Part shown: positions 52,794-64,000 of the stretch, piece by piece
Layout: the number at the start of each line of letters is the position of its first letter
How positions within the stretch are numbered: the first letter of the stretch is position 1
Origin: Linanthus parryae
Taxonomy: Eukaryota; Streptophyta; Magnoliopsida; Ericales; Polemoniaceae
Assembly: GCA_023055425.1 (NCBI GenBank)
Contig: JALGPY010000009.1
Coordinates: 17,549,775 to 17,613,774 of the forward strand
Length of the DNA stretch: 64,000 nucleotides
Reading direction: 5' to 3'
The notes under the pieces: generated by a model
The model's database searches: none
Told to the model about the DNA's origin: nothing
The model's input: only the letters and a program-made list of their open reading frames with translations
Translations under genes and position numbers: made by a program

Positions 52794-53990
52794 TGTAATA
52801 CCCCGTAGTATTGGGGGTATTTTTAGGAGATTATTGAATATTTTGGGGCGTTAATATGACTTATAAAAGTAGTTTTTTTTCAATATTTCATGAGTTATAT
52901 ATTTTATATATATATACATATATATATTTACATATATATATATATATATGTTAAGAAAAATAATAATGTACTTTTTTTTATCTATTATTTTTGTAAAAGT
53001 TATAAAAAAGTTAGATAAGTTTTTAATTATTAAAAATTGTGGGTCGTATAACATTTTTTTAACGTGTCCAAACGTCTAGTTTTAATTAATAATTATGTGA
53101 CCAACCACCGCGGTACTTCGTGAGCTTGCCACACTGTAAAAGTTCTCTAGTCATCCCCTACCTCACCTTCAATGAGCAGGAGAGTTACTCTCCACGCTTC
53201 CGACGCCGTCTCAGAGTACAACACCACCACCACAACCTCCAACTTCACCAAAACTCGTCTCAATCAACTCCCTCTTCGCCAAAGACCTAATATTCCTCTC
53301 CAAGAAAAAAACTTTGCCCGAAAACATGGACGATTCGAGACCCAATTCAACCCGAGAATTTTCCGATCGGTCTCCTCCTCTCCGCCGGATTCTCCACCCA
53401 AGGTCTATTTAAACCCTCTTAGAAATTTAGAAACTCACACCTCAATCTCTCTCTCTCAATCACTCTCTCTCCCTCCCTCTCTTTCGGTTTTCCGAGCAAA
53501 GACCCGGCCGGAAAATCTACTGAGCCTTTGGAGCCCCGGTCCGACGAGCGATCCGAAGCCCAGCTCCGACCTTGGTCCAGCGAACTCCCCTCCTCTGCTC
53601 TGCCTCTCTTCCGCCGCGAGCTACCGCCAACCCCCTTTCCCGTTTCCTCCAGTTGGTAAACTTAAGCTCAATTTTGTTGTTGTTTTTCACAATTTGGATT
53701 GCATTATTGTTCCAGTGGGTTGATCGGGCAAAGAAAAGGGGCTGAAAATTTGTGTAAACTAGTGGGGATGATTTGTATGAATTGAAATTGGTGGGGATTG
53801 GGTTGTCATTTACGAATCTGAAGGGGGAGCTTATGCGTATTACAAATCTAAGGTTTTGCTATTTCACCTAAGGTGGTTTCTTTTCATTCAATTAATTGCT
53901 ATAACTATTATGAATTTTTCAGGGAATTCAATAAATTATTTTAAGAAAACAAATATTGCACTTATAAACTGTAAAATGGTATTATATAAA
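52794..53990 (+). repeat. Probable gypsy 3' LTR, interrupted by the CACTA element
   Basis: It begins TGTAATACCCCGTAGTATTG, a start common to many plant gypsy LTRs. An AT-rich part with TA microsatellites follows (52890-52950). A core promoter-like TCTATTTAAA (53404-53413) comes next, then a CT-rich leader (TCTCTCTCTCAATCACTCTC). The open frame at 53172-53723 is low-complexity and fits the transcribed U5 of such LTRs better than a host exon. The end is hidden by, or lies beyond, the CACTA insertion at 53991. Confidence 0.55.
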
Positions 53991-54480
53991 CACTACCAGA
54001 AAAACCATATCTTGTGACAAATTTTATTGACACAAAATAATTTTGTCACGACAGGGGTATTTATTGTGACACAAATTAATTTTGTCACAATAAAACAAAT
54101 AATATGTTGTTGTGACAAAAATATTGTTTCTTCACAATAGTTTGTCATAATAATTTTGGGGGGAATTTTCGGCGCCATATAGAATGTGTATTGTTACAAA
54201 AATAATTTTTCACGATAGAATTGTCTAAATATAAATTGATGTAAGAATATGGAGGCAAAAGGTTCGTCACAATACTATGTTATATTCGTTACAAACAACT
54301 TTTGTCACATCAGATTTGAAAAATGACTAATTTTGACAAAATGATTGGTCCCAATTTGAACAAAATCTGTAGCGACAAGCATTTCTCACCATAAATACTC
54401 TCATAATTTAACAAAACATGTATGTCACAATTATATCTAACTTCAATGTTATTGGGACGAATTGTGTTGTCACTACAATA
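53991..54480. repeat. Left subterminal repeat region of the CACTA element
   Basis: GTGACAAA and its inverse TTTGTCAC recur at short intervals (for example 54016, 54043, 54067, 54084, 54111), in direct and inverted order. In En/Spm elements such units bind TnpA. Confidence 0.8.
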
Positions 54481-54970
54481 TGCTATTTATGTATTTCCTA
54501 TTTCTTTTTAAGGGGAACATTAATTTGGGGACTATATTTTTCTAAATCATAGGGGATACTTCTGTATTTTATTATCGCCAGTTTAGTAAAATATATGTGA
54601 AAAAAAATTAAGTAAAATGTCTCTATGGACTAGCACCTAGTCTTAACTACATACCACTCCATTCCTTCTCTTTCTTCCCTTTCTAATTCGGTATGTTCTC
54701 TCATTTTCTCCTCCTTTTCTTATTCGGCAAGTTTTAGGTTGTGAAAAACTTAATTTACCCTAAAAACAATACCCCACATGAGTTAATATTTGTTTTTTTG
54801 GTGTTTTTACAACACACTAAAGGGTAAAAAAGGGAATTAACCCTTGATATGAACCCTCTCCTTAATTCCTGTGCTTTTGCCAAGGGAAAGAAAGAGAAGG
54901 AACATACTAGTACATACATTGTTTCATTGCAAAACTCGTGGATTGGTTCAAATAGGAGCACGTAATACGT

Positions 54971-55222
54971 ACCGCTCCGTACCAGCTCTTTCTCCCTAAA
55001 TTGACTTTTTTGATGCGTACGTGGTTCACTTTGAGCGGGTAATTTAGAAAACAAAACAATGCGATTTTTTGATAACTTCTTGACCGTGTTATAGAAAATT
55101 TTCTACTTTCACTTTACAACACCATAAAAAGATTCTAAAAATAGTATCAATTTACTATCAAATCACCATGTCAAAGTGACCAAATGAATAGCGGTAAAAT
55201 TGGGGAGAAAGAGCTGATATAT
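54971..55222. mobile_element. MITE-like foldback, copy A
   Basis: Inverted ends CAGCTCTTTCTCCC (left, 54983) and GGGGAGAAAGAGCTG (right, ends 55215) enclose about 250 bp. Its core (ACTTTGAGCGGGTAATTT, AACAAAACAATGCGATTTTTT) is shared with copy B. No coding capacity is seen. Confidence 0.6.
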
Positions 55223-55451
55223 ATATGTATGACATGTATGAATATAAATTTAATGTAATTTTCTAGCTCAAATAACATGGGATATTGTTTACTTAATAAA
55301 AAATATCTCGACTATGAGAACTCTCGGTGTGGTGTCTCTTCATTCCACCAAAAGCTAAATAGAATTCTCCATGCGACATGTACAGTCACAACATATTTGG
55401 AAGCCCAAGAGTGACATGTTGAGAATAATTTTTTTTTGGGTAATGTGGAGG

Positions 55452-55708
55452 ACCACTCCGTCTCTTCTCTTTAGCCCCATTTGTATTTTTTGACTCGTAT
55501 CTGGGTCACTTTGATCGGGTGATTTGGACAACAAAACGATGCGATTTTTTAGTAATTTTTTCACCGTGTAATAGAGCAACTTTTACTTTACAACAAAATG
55601 AAAAATATCAAATTGTATCATTTTGATAGCCAAATCACCGGGTCAAAATGACCTAGTGAATGGTGACAAAAGTTAAAATGGGGCTAAAGAGAAGAGACAA
55701 AGTGGTAT
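55452..55708. mobile_element. MITE-like foldback, copy B
   Basis: Inverted ends ACCACTCCGTCTCTTCTCTT and, on the right, AAGAGAAGAGACAAAGTGGT pair over about 30 bp (TCTCTTCTCTTTAGCCCCATTT). The inner arms continue the pairing (CACTTTGATCGGGTGATTTGG against CCAAATCACCGGGTCAAAATG, with shorter matches), so the whole 257 bp can fold back. Confidence 0.65.
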
Positions 55709-55890
55709 GATTTAGTAATGGACGGTTTGATCTCGCAGGGGTGAATTTTTTAATAATAATTGAGGGTACCCTTTTTGTAGAGTCACCACTTTGGAAGTAC
55801 AAGAGTGACATGTGGTGTATGAATTACTGATGGACGGTTGTGATCTCTCAGGGGTGATTTTTTAATAATTATTGAGGTATCTTCCATTGC
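55705..55890. repeat. Two imperfect direct copies of a ~60 bp unit
   Basis: TAATGGACGGTTTGATCTCG (55715) and TGATGGACGGTTGTGATCTC (55829) begin two copies that both run into AGGGGTGA.TTTTTTAATAAT and TTGAGG. A similar pair, AAGCCCAAGAGTGACATGTTG (about 55402) and AAGTACAAGAGTGACATGTGG (about 55796), suggests a tandem duplication later split by MITE copy B. Confidence 0.55.
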
Positions 55891-56736
55891 TAAAACTGGT
55901 CGTTTTGGAGAAACAAATCAGGGGCACGATAATCTGGGGGATTTTAGCTTCGACGGAGATTGGGAGGCATAGGCCTCTTCACTTCGCGGGAGAACAAATT
56001 TTTTGCCCGGGAAGATTATGATTTCGCTCCATCGGATCTTAAATAATCCTTTAGAAGCACGATTCTCTCCTATTCGTGTGGTATTTGGAGTATTTTTTCT
56101 GGAGGAATCTAGGGTTTGGCTTCGAAGAAGTCAGTTCGTTTGAATCTGCATCGGAGGTAAGTTATTGAGTTGAGTGTTCATATAGATTTATACCTTTTAG
56201 TTTATAAACATTAGTTACTATCTCTTCAGTTCATAGCTATTCAGTAATTGAGATTATAGTTGCATCAGATTTGAATAATAACAGTGAAAGCATGATGTTA
56301 ACATACGATTTATCGTTTTCTGAACCCAAGATTTTCATGTTGCGGAATATGTTTATGGATATATTTGTTAGCAGTCAATTTCCTTAGGGTAATATACAGT
56401 AACCAATTTGATAATAATATAGGTTCTGATTTTTATTATTACTATTGTACTTTATTTGGATACCTTTGAATGTACTGAATTGTTCTATTTACGATTTTTG
56501 TATAGGTTCCGGTAGTCCACGGCTCGAGTTTTGAGTTCCATTTGAAACATATTCGACCACTTTTGTTTGGTACATCGTTGTTCTTGTCGTCATACCCATC
56601 CCCCGGCGTGATTTCTGCACATAGTGGCGATAGCATTGAGCTGTTAATAATACTAGATATTCTTTTGTATGAATTTCACAATTTTTTTTCATAAATTATT
56701 TGACACTTTCTTCCTCTTGATGTAGAGAGTTTCTCC

Positions 56737-59700
56737 ATGGATAGAAATTGGGTAAATATGAACAAGTGGTCCTCGACTTATGAAAAAGGAGTAAATGAAT
56801 TCATAAAACTGGCATCATGTCATGTTGATGCACGCGGTAGAACCCGTTGTCCATGTAGGAAATGCAATAATGTTTACTTCAAAGAGTTAGAACAAGTAAA
56901 GAATCACCTGTTTTTGAATGGTATCCTACAACATTATACTTGTTGGATATATCATGGAGAGCGTAATGAGTCTCCAGATCACATGAACTCTGTAGAATCA
57001 CTTAATACAGAAAATGGTAATGAAGATCAATATGGACTGAGAGAACTATTGGATGATGTAGGCAGGGGGTCGTTTATTGATACGAGTGCAGGTGAACCAT
57101 CAACTGATTATGTTCCTCAACCTACTGAAAAAAAATATGAAAAATTTAAAAGGGTGTTGAAGGATGCGGAGACAGAGTTGTATCCGGGCTGTACAAAGTA
57201 CTCAAATTTATCTTTCCATATCAAGATGCTTCATTTAAAGATAAAGAATAATTGTAGCAACAAATCATTCAGTGATAACTTGGAGCTATTTAAAGATGCC
57301 TTACCAGATGGAGAGAAACTACCTGAATCGATGTACGAGGTGAAGAAGTTAATGCGTGATGTTTGTCTTGGTTACATAAAAATACATGCATGCCCAAATC
57401 ATTGTGTATTGTATTGGAAAGAATATGAAGATCACCAACAATGTCCTAAATGTGGCGAATCTAGGTGGATGTCTAACTCAGGTAAGAAAAATAAGGTTCC
57501 TCAGAAAGTTCTAAGATAATTTCCTCTTAAACCTAGACTTCAAAGATTATTTATGTCTAAAAATACAACCGAATACATGAGATGGCACAAAGAGAAGCTT
57601 TTTTCGGACGATAAAACTTTAAGGAATCCTGCTGACGGAAAAGCATGGAAGGACTTTGATAAGCAGCATGAATGGTTTTCTAAAGATTCTCAAAATATAT
57701 GTCTAGGCCTTGCAGGTGACGGATTTAATCCATATGGAAATTTGAGTACTAGTTACAGCATGTGGCTAGAAGTTTTAATTCCTTACAATTTTCCACCTTG
57801 GTTATGCATGAAAGAGTCTTCGTTGATAATGTCATTATAAATACCTGGGAAACATTCTCCTGGAGATAATATTGACGTCTACTTGCGCCCCTTAATAGAC
57901 GAGTTAAAAGAATTATGGGATGTTGGTATAGAGACATATGATGCATATGGCGGTGAGGTTTTTCAGTTACATGCTGCTGTTATGTGGACTATAAATGACT
58001 TTCCTGCGTATGGTATGTTATCTGGTTGGAGCACGAGAGGAAAGCTAGCATGCCCTATTTGTAACAAAGAAACACCTTCATTTACATTACCAAATTGACA
58101 GAAACAAGCCTATATTGGTAGTCGTCGCTTCTTGGACAAGAATCATGTATGGAGGAGAAGTAAGAAGTTTGATGGTAAGACTGAACATGGGGTTAAACCA
58201 AAAATTCTATCGGGGGATGAAGTCCTGGAGAAATTAAATTTTATTCCCGCTGATGTAACTTTAGGCAATCCCCGAACCAAAGAAAGAGAAAACGTAAAGA
58301 TGAAGAGTTAAATTGGAATAAAAAAAGCATTTTTTTAATTGTCTTACTGGAGAACATTGAGATTGCGATATAATCGAGATGTCATGCATATAAAGAAGAA
58401 TATTTGTGAAAATGTGTTGGGTACATTATTAGATATTGAGGGAAAAACCAAGGATTCTGTCAAAGCTCGCATGGATTTAGAATTATTGGGAACAAAGAAG
58501 GAGTTGCATATGAAAAAACATGGTGAAAAATATTTGATGTCGCATGCATGTTACACGCTTACAAAAGCCGAGAGGAAGAGTTTTTGTGAATGGTTGAGTA
58601 GAGTGGAGTTCCCTGATGGATATGCATCAAACGTATCTCTTTGCGCTAATGCTAAGGAAGGTAAAGTGTCGGGGATGAAAAGTCATGATTACCATGTATT
58701 TATGCAAAGATAACTACCAGCTGGAGTACAAGGATACTTAAAGAAGGAAGTATTTGCTGCACTATCGGAGTTAAGTAATTTTTTTGGTCAGTTGTGTTCA
58801 AGAACATTGGATAAATCGATGCTCAAGCAGTTGAAAAAAGATATATTTATGATCCTCCGTAAGCTTGAAATGATATACCCATCATCATTCTTTGTTGTAA
58901 TGATTCATTTGGCAATTCATCTCCCACAAGAGGCCATATTAGGTGGACCGGTGCAGTATCGATGGATGTATCCGATTGAGAGGTAACTAGTTTTATTATT
59001 TAAAATTAGTTATTAATTTAATTAGTCTTTTTCAGATATTTATTTATATTTTTGAAACAAGGTTCTTAGGTTCCCTTAAAAGCTCCGTGCGCAATAAAGC
59101 ATGCCCTGAAGGCTCAATTGCTGAGGCCTATGTCGATAAAGAGTGTCTAACCTTCTGTTCTATGTATCTACATGGCATTGAGACTAATTTCAACAAAGAA
59201 GATAGGAATTAGGAAGGGGTAACAAATGAAGTAAGTGGTGGTTTTGAGATATTTACATACATGGCAAGGACAACAAGTGCTGCCTCATATGACGTGTTAT
59301 CAGCAGCTGAATTTGAAAAGGTTCAATGGTGCATCCTTTATAATTTTCGTGAGATAGATACCTTACTAGAGTAACTACCCTATTAATTTACTATATTTAT
59401 TTATACATGAAATTGTAGGCATTAATTCACTAACTCAGTTTTTTTATATATTTATATATGTATTAGTACTTACCAAAAGGAGAGAGAAGCGGAACATAAT
59501 GAAAACAGACTGCTACAACAAGCAAACAAGTTCGCTTCTTGGTTAGCAAACCATGTAAGTGTTTGATTTTCTTAAAACTTAAACAATTTAAGTAAATTAG
59601 AGTGAATGAGAAAATAAGTAACATGCTTAATATTTTCAACAGGTTATCCAGCAGAATGAGAAAAAATTAGTTGGGTCTGAAGACCATCTCTATATCTTAG

Positions 59701-60416
59701 GGATGTGGTTTGATCCACGGGTCGCAAGATACACGGGTTTGGTTGTGAATGGATTTAGGTTTCATACTAAGGATCGTGACAAAAATCTGTGTACTCAAAA
59801 TAGTGGTATTGTCGTGAAAGGTTTTCATCAATCAGAGGAAGTGGACTTTTATGGAGAGCTAATAGATATTCTAGAGGCCCAATTTTGTGACGGATGTAGT
59901 ATTTTTATTTTCAAGTGCGATTGGTGGGACTTGGGTAGTAAATTGAATAGAATAAAAAGGAATGGGAACTTAATTAGTGTGGACACATCAAGGAAATGGT
60001 ATATGGAGGATCCTTATATATTGGCAACACAAGCGGAGCAAGTTTTTTACGTTGATGATACAAAAAATGGTGGTCAGTGGAAAGTTGTGCAGAAAACTTG
60101 TCGAAGGAACATGTTTAATGTCGTTGAGAAAGATAATCAGTGTTCACCTCAAGAAGAGCCATATCAACCATTAGGGTCTGATACTTCTAATCAAATTGAC
60201 CATCTGGATGATGAAAGTTTAATTCTCTTGCATACATATGATTCTATATTTATCGATATTGATGCTGATACGATCAATATGATAAGCTCTAATTTGACGC
60301 GTACAAATTCCGTCGACAATGGGGAAGATGATGAGAATGATGATATTGTCAATGGTGACAGTGATCCTTACTGTCTTATTAAGATTTTTTTCAATGATTA
60401 TAATTTATTATTTTAA
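56737..60416 (+). pseudogene. TNP2-like CACTA transposase (tnpD type), broken
   Basis: From MDRNWVNMNKWSSTYEKGVN the first exon carries the Transpos_assoc domain with CPCRKCNN. The Transposase_21 region follows: HVGLG-equivalent YKYSNLSFHIK.. replaced by YSNLSFHIKMLHLK, ACPNHCVLYWKEYEDHQQCP, CPKCGESRWM, MRWHKEKLF, DGKAWKDFDKQHEWF, VFQLHAAVMWTINDFPAYGM, KLACPICNKETPSF and NRDVMHIKKNICENVLGTLL. The DUF4218 part has FVVMIHLAIHLPQEA and PVQYRWMYPIER (intron after 58984). A further exon gives NKACPEGSIAEAYVDKECLT. The C-terminus is DUF4216 (MWFDPRVARYTGLVVNGFRF, IFIFKCDWWDLG). In-frame stops lie at 57517, 57838, 58096 and 58711. Frameshifts near 58280 and 58335 nearly cancel each other. Confidence 0.85.
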
Positions 60417-60579
60417 GCATCTACATAATAAAGATGTTTGATTTGACTTGAATATTTGTGTGCAGGGCACTGGTTCAGGGTCAAAACGAAATTGATTTCT
60501 GTGATATTTCTTGTCCTATATTAATCACTTTTTTTTTCATTTTTATTACTGGTTATTCTAGTCTCCAGATATCGTGATC

Positions 60580-62293
60580 ATGGCACCGGGTAGAACAAGG
60601 AGGGTTCGTGCTCCAGTTCAGGCTCAACCAGAGTCTTCAACAATGGTTCCTCAATCAGATCAGCCTCTAGCTACTTGTGAGACTAATGTCACTCAATCTG
60701 ATACATTGAAGGGTATGTTATTACTATAAGTATATTGAATTTATTGTATACTCTACCAAATGGAAACTAAGCTTCAATTATTGTTTTTTATTCAGGTCTT
60801 GGAGAAAAAAAGAAAGGGCGCATCATTGCTGTTGGCTTTGAGGTGAAGAGAATAGTGAAGTCTGAGGGAAAAATACCAGGAGTTATCTTTATTGAAAATC
60901 AATGGATGGCGGTTGGACCTGCTGAAAAGATATTCAAAATGGAAGTTGGTGTTGTGACTCGTTTGCTGGCACCCCTTGGTGTTTTTTATTGGAAAAATGT
61001 CACCGCAGCTCAAAAAGCCCCTCTTTTTAGGCGTCTTGCGGTACGTCTAACTATTATCATAACTAGTATAAACCACATTCTATGCCTTCCACTAAATTTT
61101 ATTATATAGAATGACTGTAGAAGAATTGGGATTCAAAACAATGTGTATGCTTCTTTTTCTGACCATATTTTGCTCTTTGTGTCTAACTACCGTCTGAATT
61201 TGATGTGAATTTTAATGAACCCCATACACGAGCTGTTGTTGATGCTGCAATGGAAAGACATTTTCGGCAATTTAAGAATAGATGTCATAATCATTTCAAG
61301 AAGTTCGGGATACTAGAGGAGGCAAAATAAAACCCACCTGTCAATGTTAACCTAGATCAATGGGGTCAACTTTGTGATCATTTTGTTACAGACAAATTTA
61401 AGGTATGTCATGTTTTTGCACATATACATAATTCACATAGCCATTAATGAGATCCTGTAACCAAATTCGTATTTCTGTCTTATACTATTTAGAATCAAAG
61501 TGGAGCCAACAAGAAAAATAGGGAGAAACTGGAAATCCCCCACCTTGCAGGTTTGAAGTCATGCTCGCAACGGTTATACGAAATGGTATGTTTGTATACG
61601 ATTCTACGCGTATTTATTTTGCATTCTTATATATTTTAGTAGATTGTTGCAGTTTCATAATTTGTTTTCAATTTCTATTGAATTTGAATGGAATAGAAAA
61701 ATAACAAGAGCGTGGAGGATCCTAATAATGAAGAAGATAATATTGAAGATGCTGATGGTGAAAATGTTAACGAAGGGGACGCAAGTCCAATCCAGTTGTA
61801 CAAAGATACTCATTTTAGAATTGAAAAATGTGTCCACCCTCAAGCTGAGCAGTATCACGTAAGAAATTTTTAATTTATTTTTTTACCACTTTACCCAATA
61901 ATTATATATTATTTTCTTAGTATATTATTTTTGTAAATACAGATCAAAATTCTTGCTTTGAAGAACCAATCTTCACTAGAGGGAGGTGTGAACATGACAG
62001 AAAATGATATTCTAAAAGAAGTATTGGGTAAAAAATGTGGTTATGCCTGTGGGTTGGGACATGGTTTCTAGCCAAAATCCTTGTCTCATTCAGCCTTAGA
62101 AGCTGAAGCTCTTTCACAAGCCCATAGAGCAGAAGAAGCAGAGAAACAAGCCAATGAATTTTATGAGGAAGTACAAGCTCAGCGTGCAACAATTCAAGAA
62201 TTAAGAGACTCTCAAAATGAGCTTAGAGGGATTCTAAAGATGATACTCGCACAACAAGGTGCGACTGAGGCTTCTGATCCTCCAAACTTATAG
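60580..62293 (+). pseudogene. Second CACTA gene, PTTA/En-Spm (TnpA-like) protein, broken
   Basis: The frame starts at 60580 (MAPGRTRRVRAPVQAQPESS). A likely intron follows (donor 60713, acceptor 60795), then KKKGRIIAVGFEVKRIVKSE, EKIFKMEVGVVTRLLAPLGV and APLFRRLA (donor at 61041). Later exons give FNEPHTRAVVDAAMERHFRQ, FKNRCHNHFKKFG, a stop, LDQWGQLCDHFVTDKFK, KLEIPHLAGLKSCSQRLYEM, RIEKCVHPQAEQYH, TENDILKEVLGKKCGYACGL and a coiled-coil end (EALSQAHRAEEAEKQANEFY) to the stop at 62291. This is the plant transposase PTTA/En/Spm family, the partner of TNP2. Stops at 61328 and 62069 break it. Confidence 0.78.
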
Positions 62294-63240
62294 GTAACTT
62301 TGATATGTTGCTTATTGTTGATAATTATTGTTTCTAGTAGTTCACTACTTGTTTTTCTATTTTTTGTGTTTTTTTCTTCTAGTCTCATGTTTCTATGTCA
62401 CTGTGCATTCTTTTTTTCTTTTTTTTTGCCTTTAATGTACTTGAACTCGCTGGTAGATTTATGTTCCTTATTATGGATTACGCACTTGATGGTACAATTT
62501 TGGTCTACCTTTACTCCTTCATTTAGGTGTTCAGTGCATTGTTGGTCGAGTCTATTTTATTGTGGCTTAGTCAAAGGAAATAAGTACTGGAATAAACCAG
62601 ATTTTGGCTAGAACCCTGGTGGAAAGTTATGCAGAAAACTTATCCATGCAATATTGTACCATTATTGGTCCACTAAGTTCAAAACAAAACACAAAAAATA
62701 AGGAGGGCCACCTATTAAGCATTCATACAGTATCATGTAGAAAATCATGTTCAAATTGCATTATGAGCTCCTTAAGCTCTTGTACTAGAAAGTGGTAGTA
62801 GGAGACGAGTTCCATTCATGTTCTCTAATAAGAACTAAAACTGAGCTACATTCTTCTGGAGTACCTATAAGATCTCACTGTTCGTCGATTTTGCATTCTC
62901 AAATGTTCCCTTCGATTTTGTTTGACATGATCGATTTAATTTTACAGGAGAAGGCCACTAGCTAGCGGATTAATGTTGACGAAAAGCGGAGATGATCAAT
63001 AAGAAAGGAGAACGTTATTTCTAGGCTTTACTTTAGTTATTCAAGTGTTCTTATGTTCAAGACTTTTAGTTATGTTTACATTTTAAGTTTCACTGCTTTC
63101 GTCAGAGATCTTGTGAGAACCTTCAAATAATGATATTGATGTTTTCGAAAGTACTGATGTCGAGGTGATTTGTGTTTTGGAATTTATCCAAAATGGAAGT
63201 TAATTTAGACCTTCGATTGTTGTTGTAATTGCTATGAAGG
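62294..63240. other. CACTA 3' non-coding part
   Basis: T-rich sequence follows the second gene. The open frame at 62300-62611 is a low-complexity phenylalanine/leucine run and is not taken as a gene. Nothing else is recognised up to the subterminal repeats. Confidence 0.5.
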
Positions 63241-63807
63241 ATATGTCTCGAAAGACGAAATATCACTATATATTGTTGTGACAAGAGTATACTTGTGACG
63301 AAATAATTTGTCAATAGTAGCATATTGAGACAACTAAACTGTCTTCAAAAGGTGCATAGTTTTGACGCTATTTTGGTAACAATAATTTTATTTCTTGATT
63401 ACAATATTGTTCTATGGTGTCAAAGTCTCTGTCACAAGAACATTATATGTAATGACAAATGAGTTGGTACAATTGAGATTTAATTCAGACAAGTGTCTTA
63501 ATAATTTTTTAACAATTGAGTACAAGTATTGTGACAAATTAACGTATGTAGTGACAAGTAATGCTACTGGTATTGTAACAAATATTTGTCGCTATAACAT
63601 AGATTGTTGTGTCAAAAGTACACCATAACAATAAAATAAATCTACTTGTGACAAACTCAAGAAGTTGTCACAATATACTTATTAAGACGAGCACCTTGGG
63701 ACAAATGGGGTGACAAGCATATTTTATCACCATAGACATATTGTGATAAACTAACCATGATATGATGACAAATATGCTTGTCACAAGAACTAAAACTTGT
63801 TCTAGTG
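63241..63807. repeat. Right subterminal repeat region of the CACTA element
   Basis: Units such as TTGTGACAAG (63275), ATTGTGACAAATTAA (63528), TGTGACAAACTC (63646) and TTGTCACAA (63664, 63777) mirror those at the left end. The region ends in TCTAGTG at the element terminus. Confidence 0.8.
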
Positions 63808-64000
63808 AAAAACTAGTAGTTACAATATTTCTTTTATACCTTTGTAAAGACACGATAACATTGTTTTATACCTTTGTTTTATACCTTTGTAATAACATTT
63901 TACTTAATAAAAACATTTTCGCTTTTAGCTTTTATTAAAAACATAAATTTAAATTAATAGTTACATTCAATGAGATACCTTTTATTTATAAAAAGTAAAT
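63808..64000. other. Flank after the CACTA element
   Basis: After the AAA duplication the AT-rich sequence should continue what stands at 53990 (the probable gypsy LTR). A TTTTATACCTTTGT unit is repeated three times (63832, 63865, 63878). No gene is seen. Confidence 0.5.

Larger units (their letters stand above)
53991..63807 (+). mobile_element. CACTA (En/Spm) DNA transposon, 9.8 kb
   Basis: The left end is CACTACCAGAAAAACC and the right end, reverse-complemented, is CACTAGAACAAGTTTTAG. Both are CACTA, flanked by the 3-bp duplication AAA (53988-53990 and 63808-63810). Subterminal regions carry many TTGTGACAAA / TTTGTCACAA units in both directions. Inside are a TNP2-like gene and a second PTTA-like gene, both plus strand. 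The two ends match well only over CACTA, which is unusual, and both genes contain stops, so the copy is decayed. Confidence 0.9.

Noticed and set aside
52890..52950. TA-rich tract as a functional element
   Set aside because: It is a simple TA microsatellite inside the probable LTR, with nothing to support a specific role.
53172..53723. 183-codon ORF as the first exon of a host gene
   Set aside because: It is low-complexity and S/P-rich, and lies in a region that starts like a gypsy LTR and contains the expected promoter box and CT-rich leader. A host exon remains possible but is less likely.
62300..62611. 103-codon ORF after the second CACTA gene
   Set aside because: It is a phenylalanine/leucine run from T-rich sequence with no family features.

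Overview
This window is plant nuclear DNA, probably from a repeat-rich flowering plant and perhaps a eudicot. The species cannot be told from the sequence. The evidence is a dense, nested set of plant-type Ty1/copia and Ty3/gypsy LTR retrotransposons, an L1-type LINE, and a CACTA (En/Spm) DNA transposon. I see one candidate ordinary gene, a small secreted lysine/histidine-rich protein at 30140-30514 (minus). I see no tRNA, rRNA, CRISPR or prokaryotic-type features.

Left block (1-29.9 kb), a stack of insertions. A Ty3/gypsy element (minus, running off the left edge) carries gag, protease, RT, RNase H and the start of integrase. Next to it lies a decayed copia element on the plus strand ('Copia-1', about 3649-29.9 kb). 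Copia-1 is cut by a solo LTR of unassigned family (5933-7712, TSD GCAGG/GTAGG), by a solo LTR of the Angela-like family (8705-10109, TSD TAACC), and by 'Copia-2' (10709-27425, minus, SIRE/Maximus-like, TSD GTACG/GTACC). Copia-2 is itself cut by 'Copia-3' (17319-25775, minus, Angela-like, TSD GCCGG/GCTGG), which is the best preserved element in this block.

Middle (29.9-42.5 kb). The small host gene is followed by a 5'-truncated LINE (31367-34285, minus) with one open frame of 951 codons. Next is a heavily decayed plus-strand Angela-like copy ('Copia-6', about 34287-40801) that kept its 3' LTR, and a minus-strand Angela-like leader plus 5' LTR ('Copia-5', 40802-52670). The two LTRs face opposite ways across about 360 bp, forming a large inverted repeat.

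Right (42.5-64 kb). 'Copia-4' (42503-52597, minus, SIRE/Maximus-like, perfect TSD TAATA) interrupts the Copia-5 LTR and keeps a decayed env-like third ORF region. A gypsy-type polypurine tract and LTR start follow at 52779-52794. A CACTA element (53991-63807, TSD AAA) carries a TNP2-like transposase pseudogene, a second PTTA/TnpA-like pseudogene, subterminal GTCACAA-type repeats and two MITE-like foldbacks.

The most unusual signal is in the SIRE/Maximus-like family (Copia-2 and Copia-4). A 16-bp palindrome, TTTCAAGGCCTTGAAA, and close variants recur dozens of times in the LTRs, in the non-coding 3' part and inside gag/pol. They come mostly as pairs spaced 20 bp apart outside coding sequence and 21 bp (seven codons) inside it, with longer arrays at 20-30-19-20 bp. 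This is close to whole turns of the DNA helix. A second conserved structure in the same family is a U5 hairpin with a homopolymeric G/C loop. In the Angela-like family, three copies share a stable leader hairpin whose stem is kept while the loop differs.
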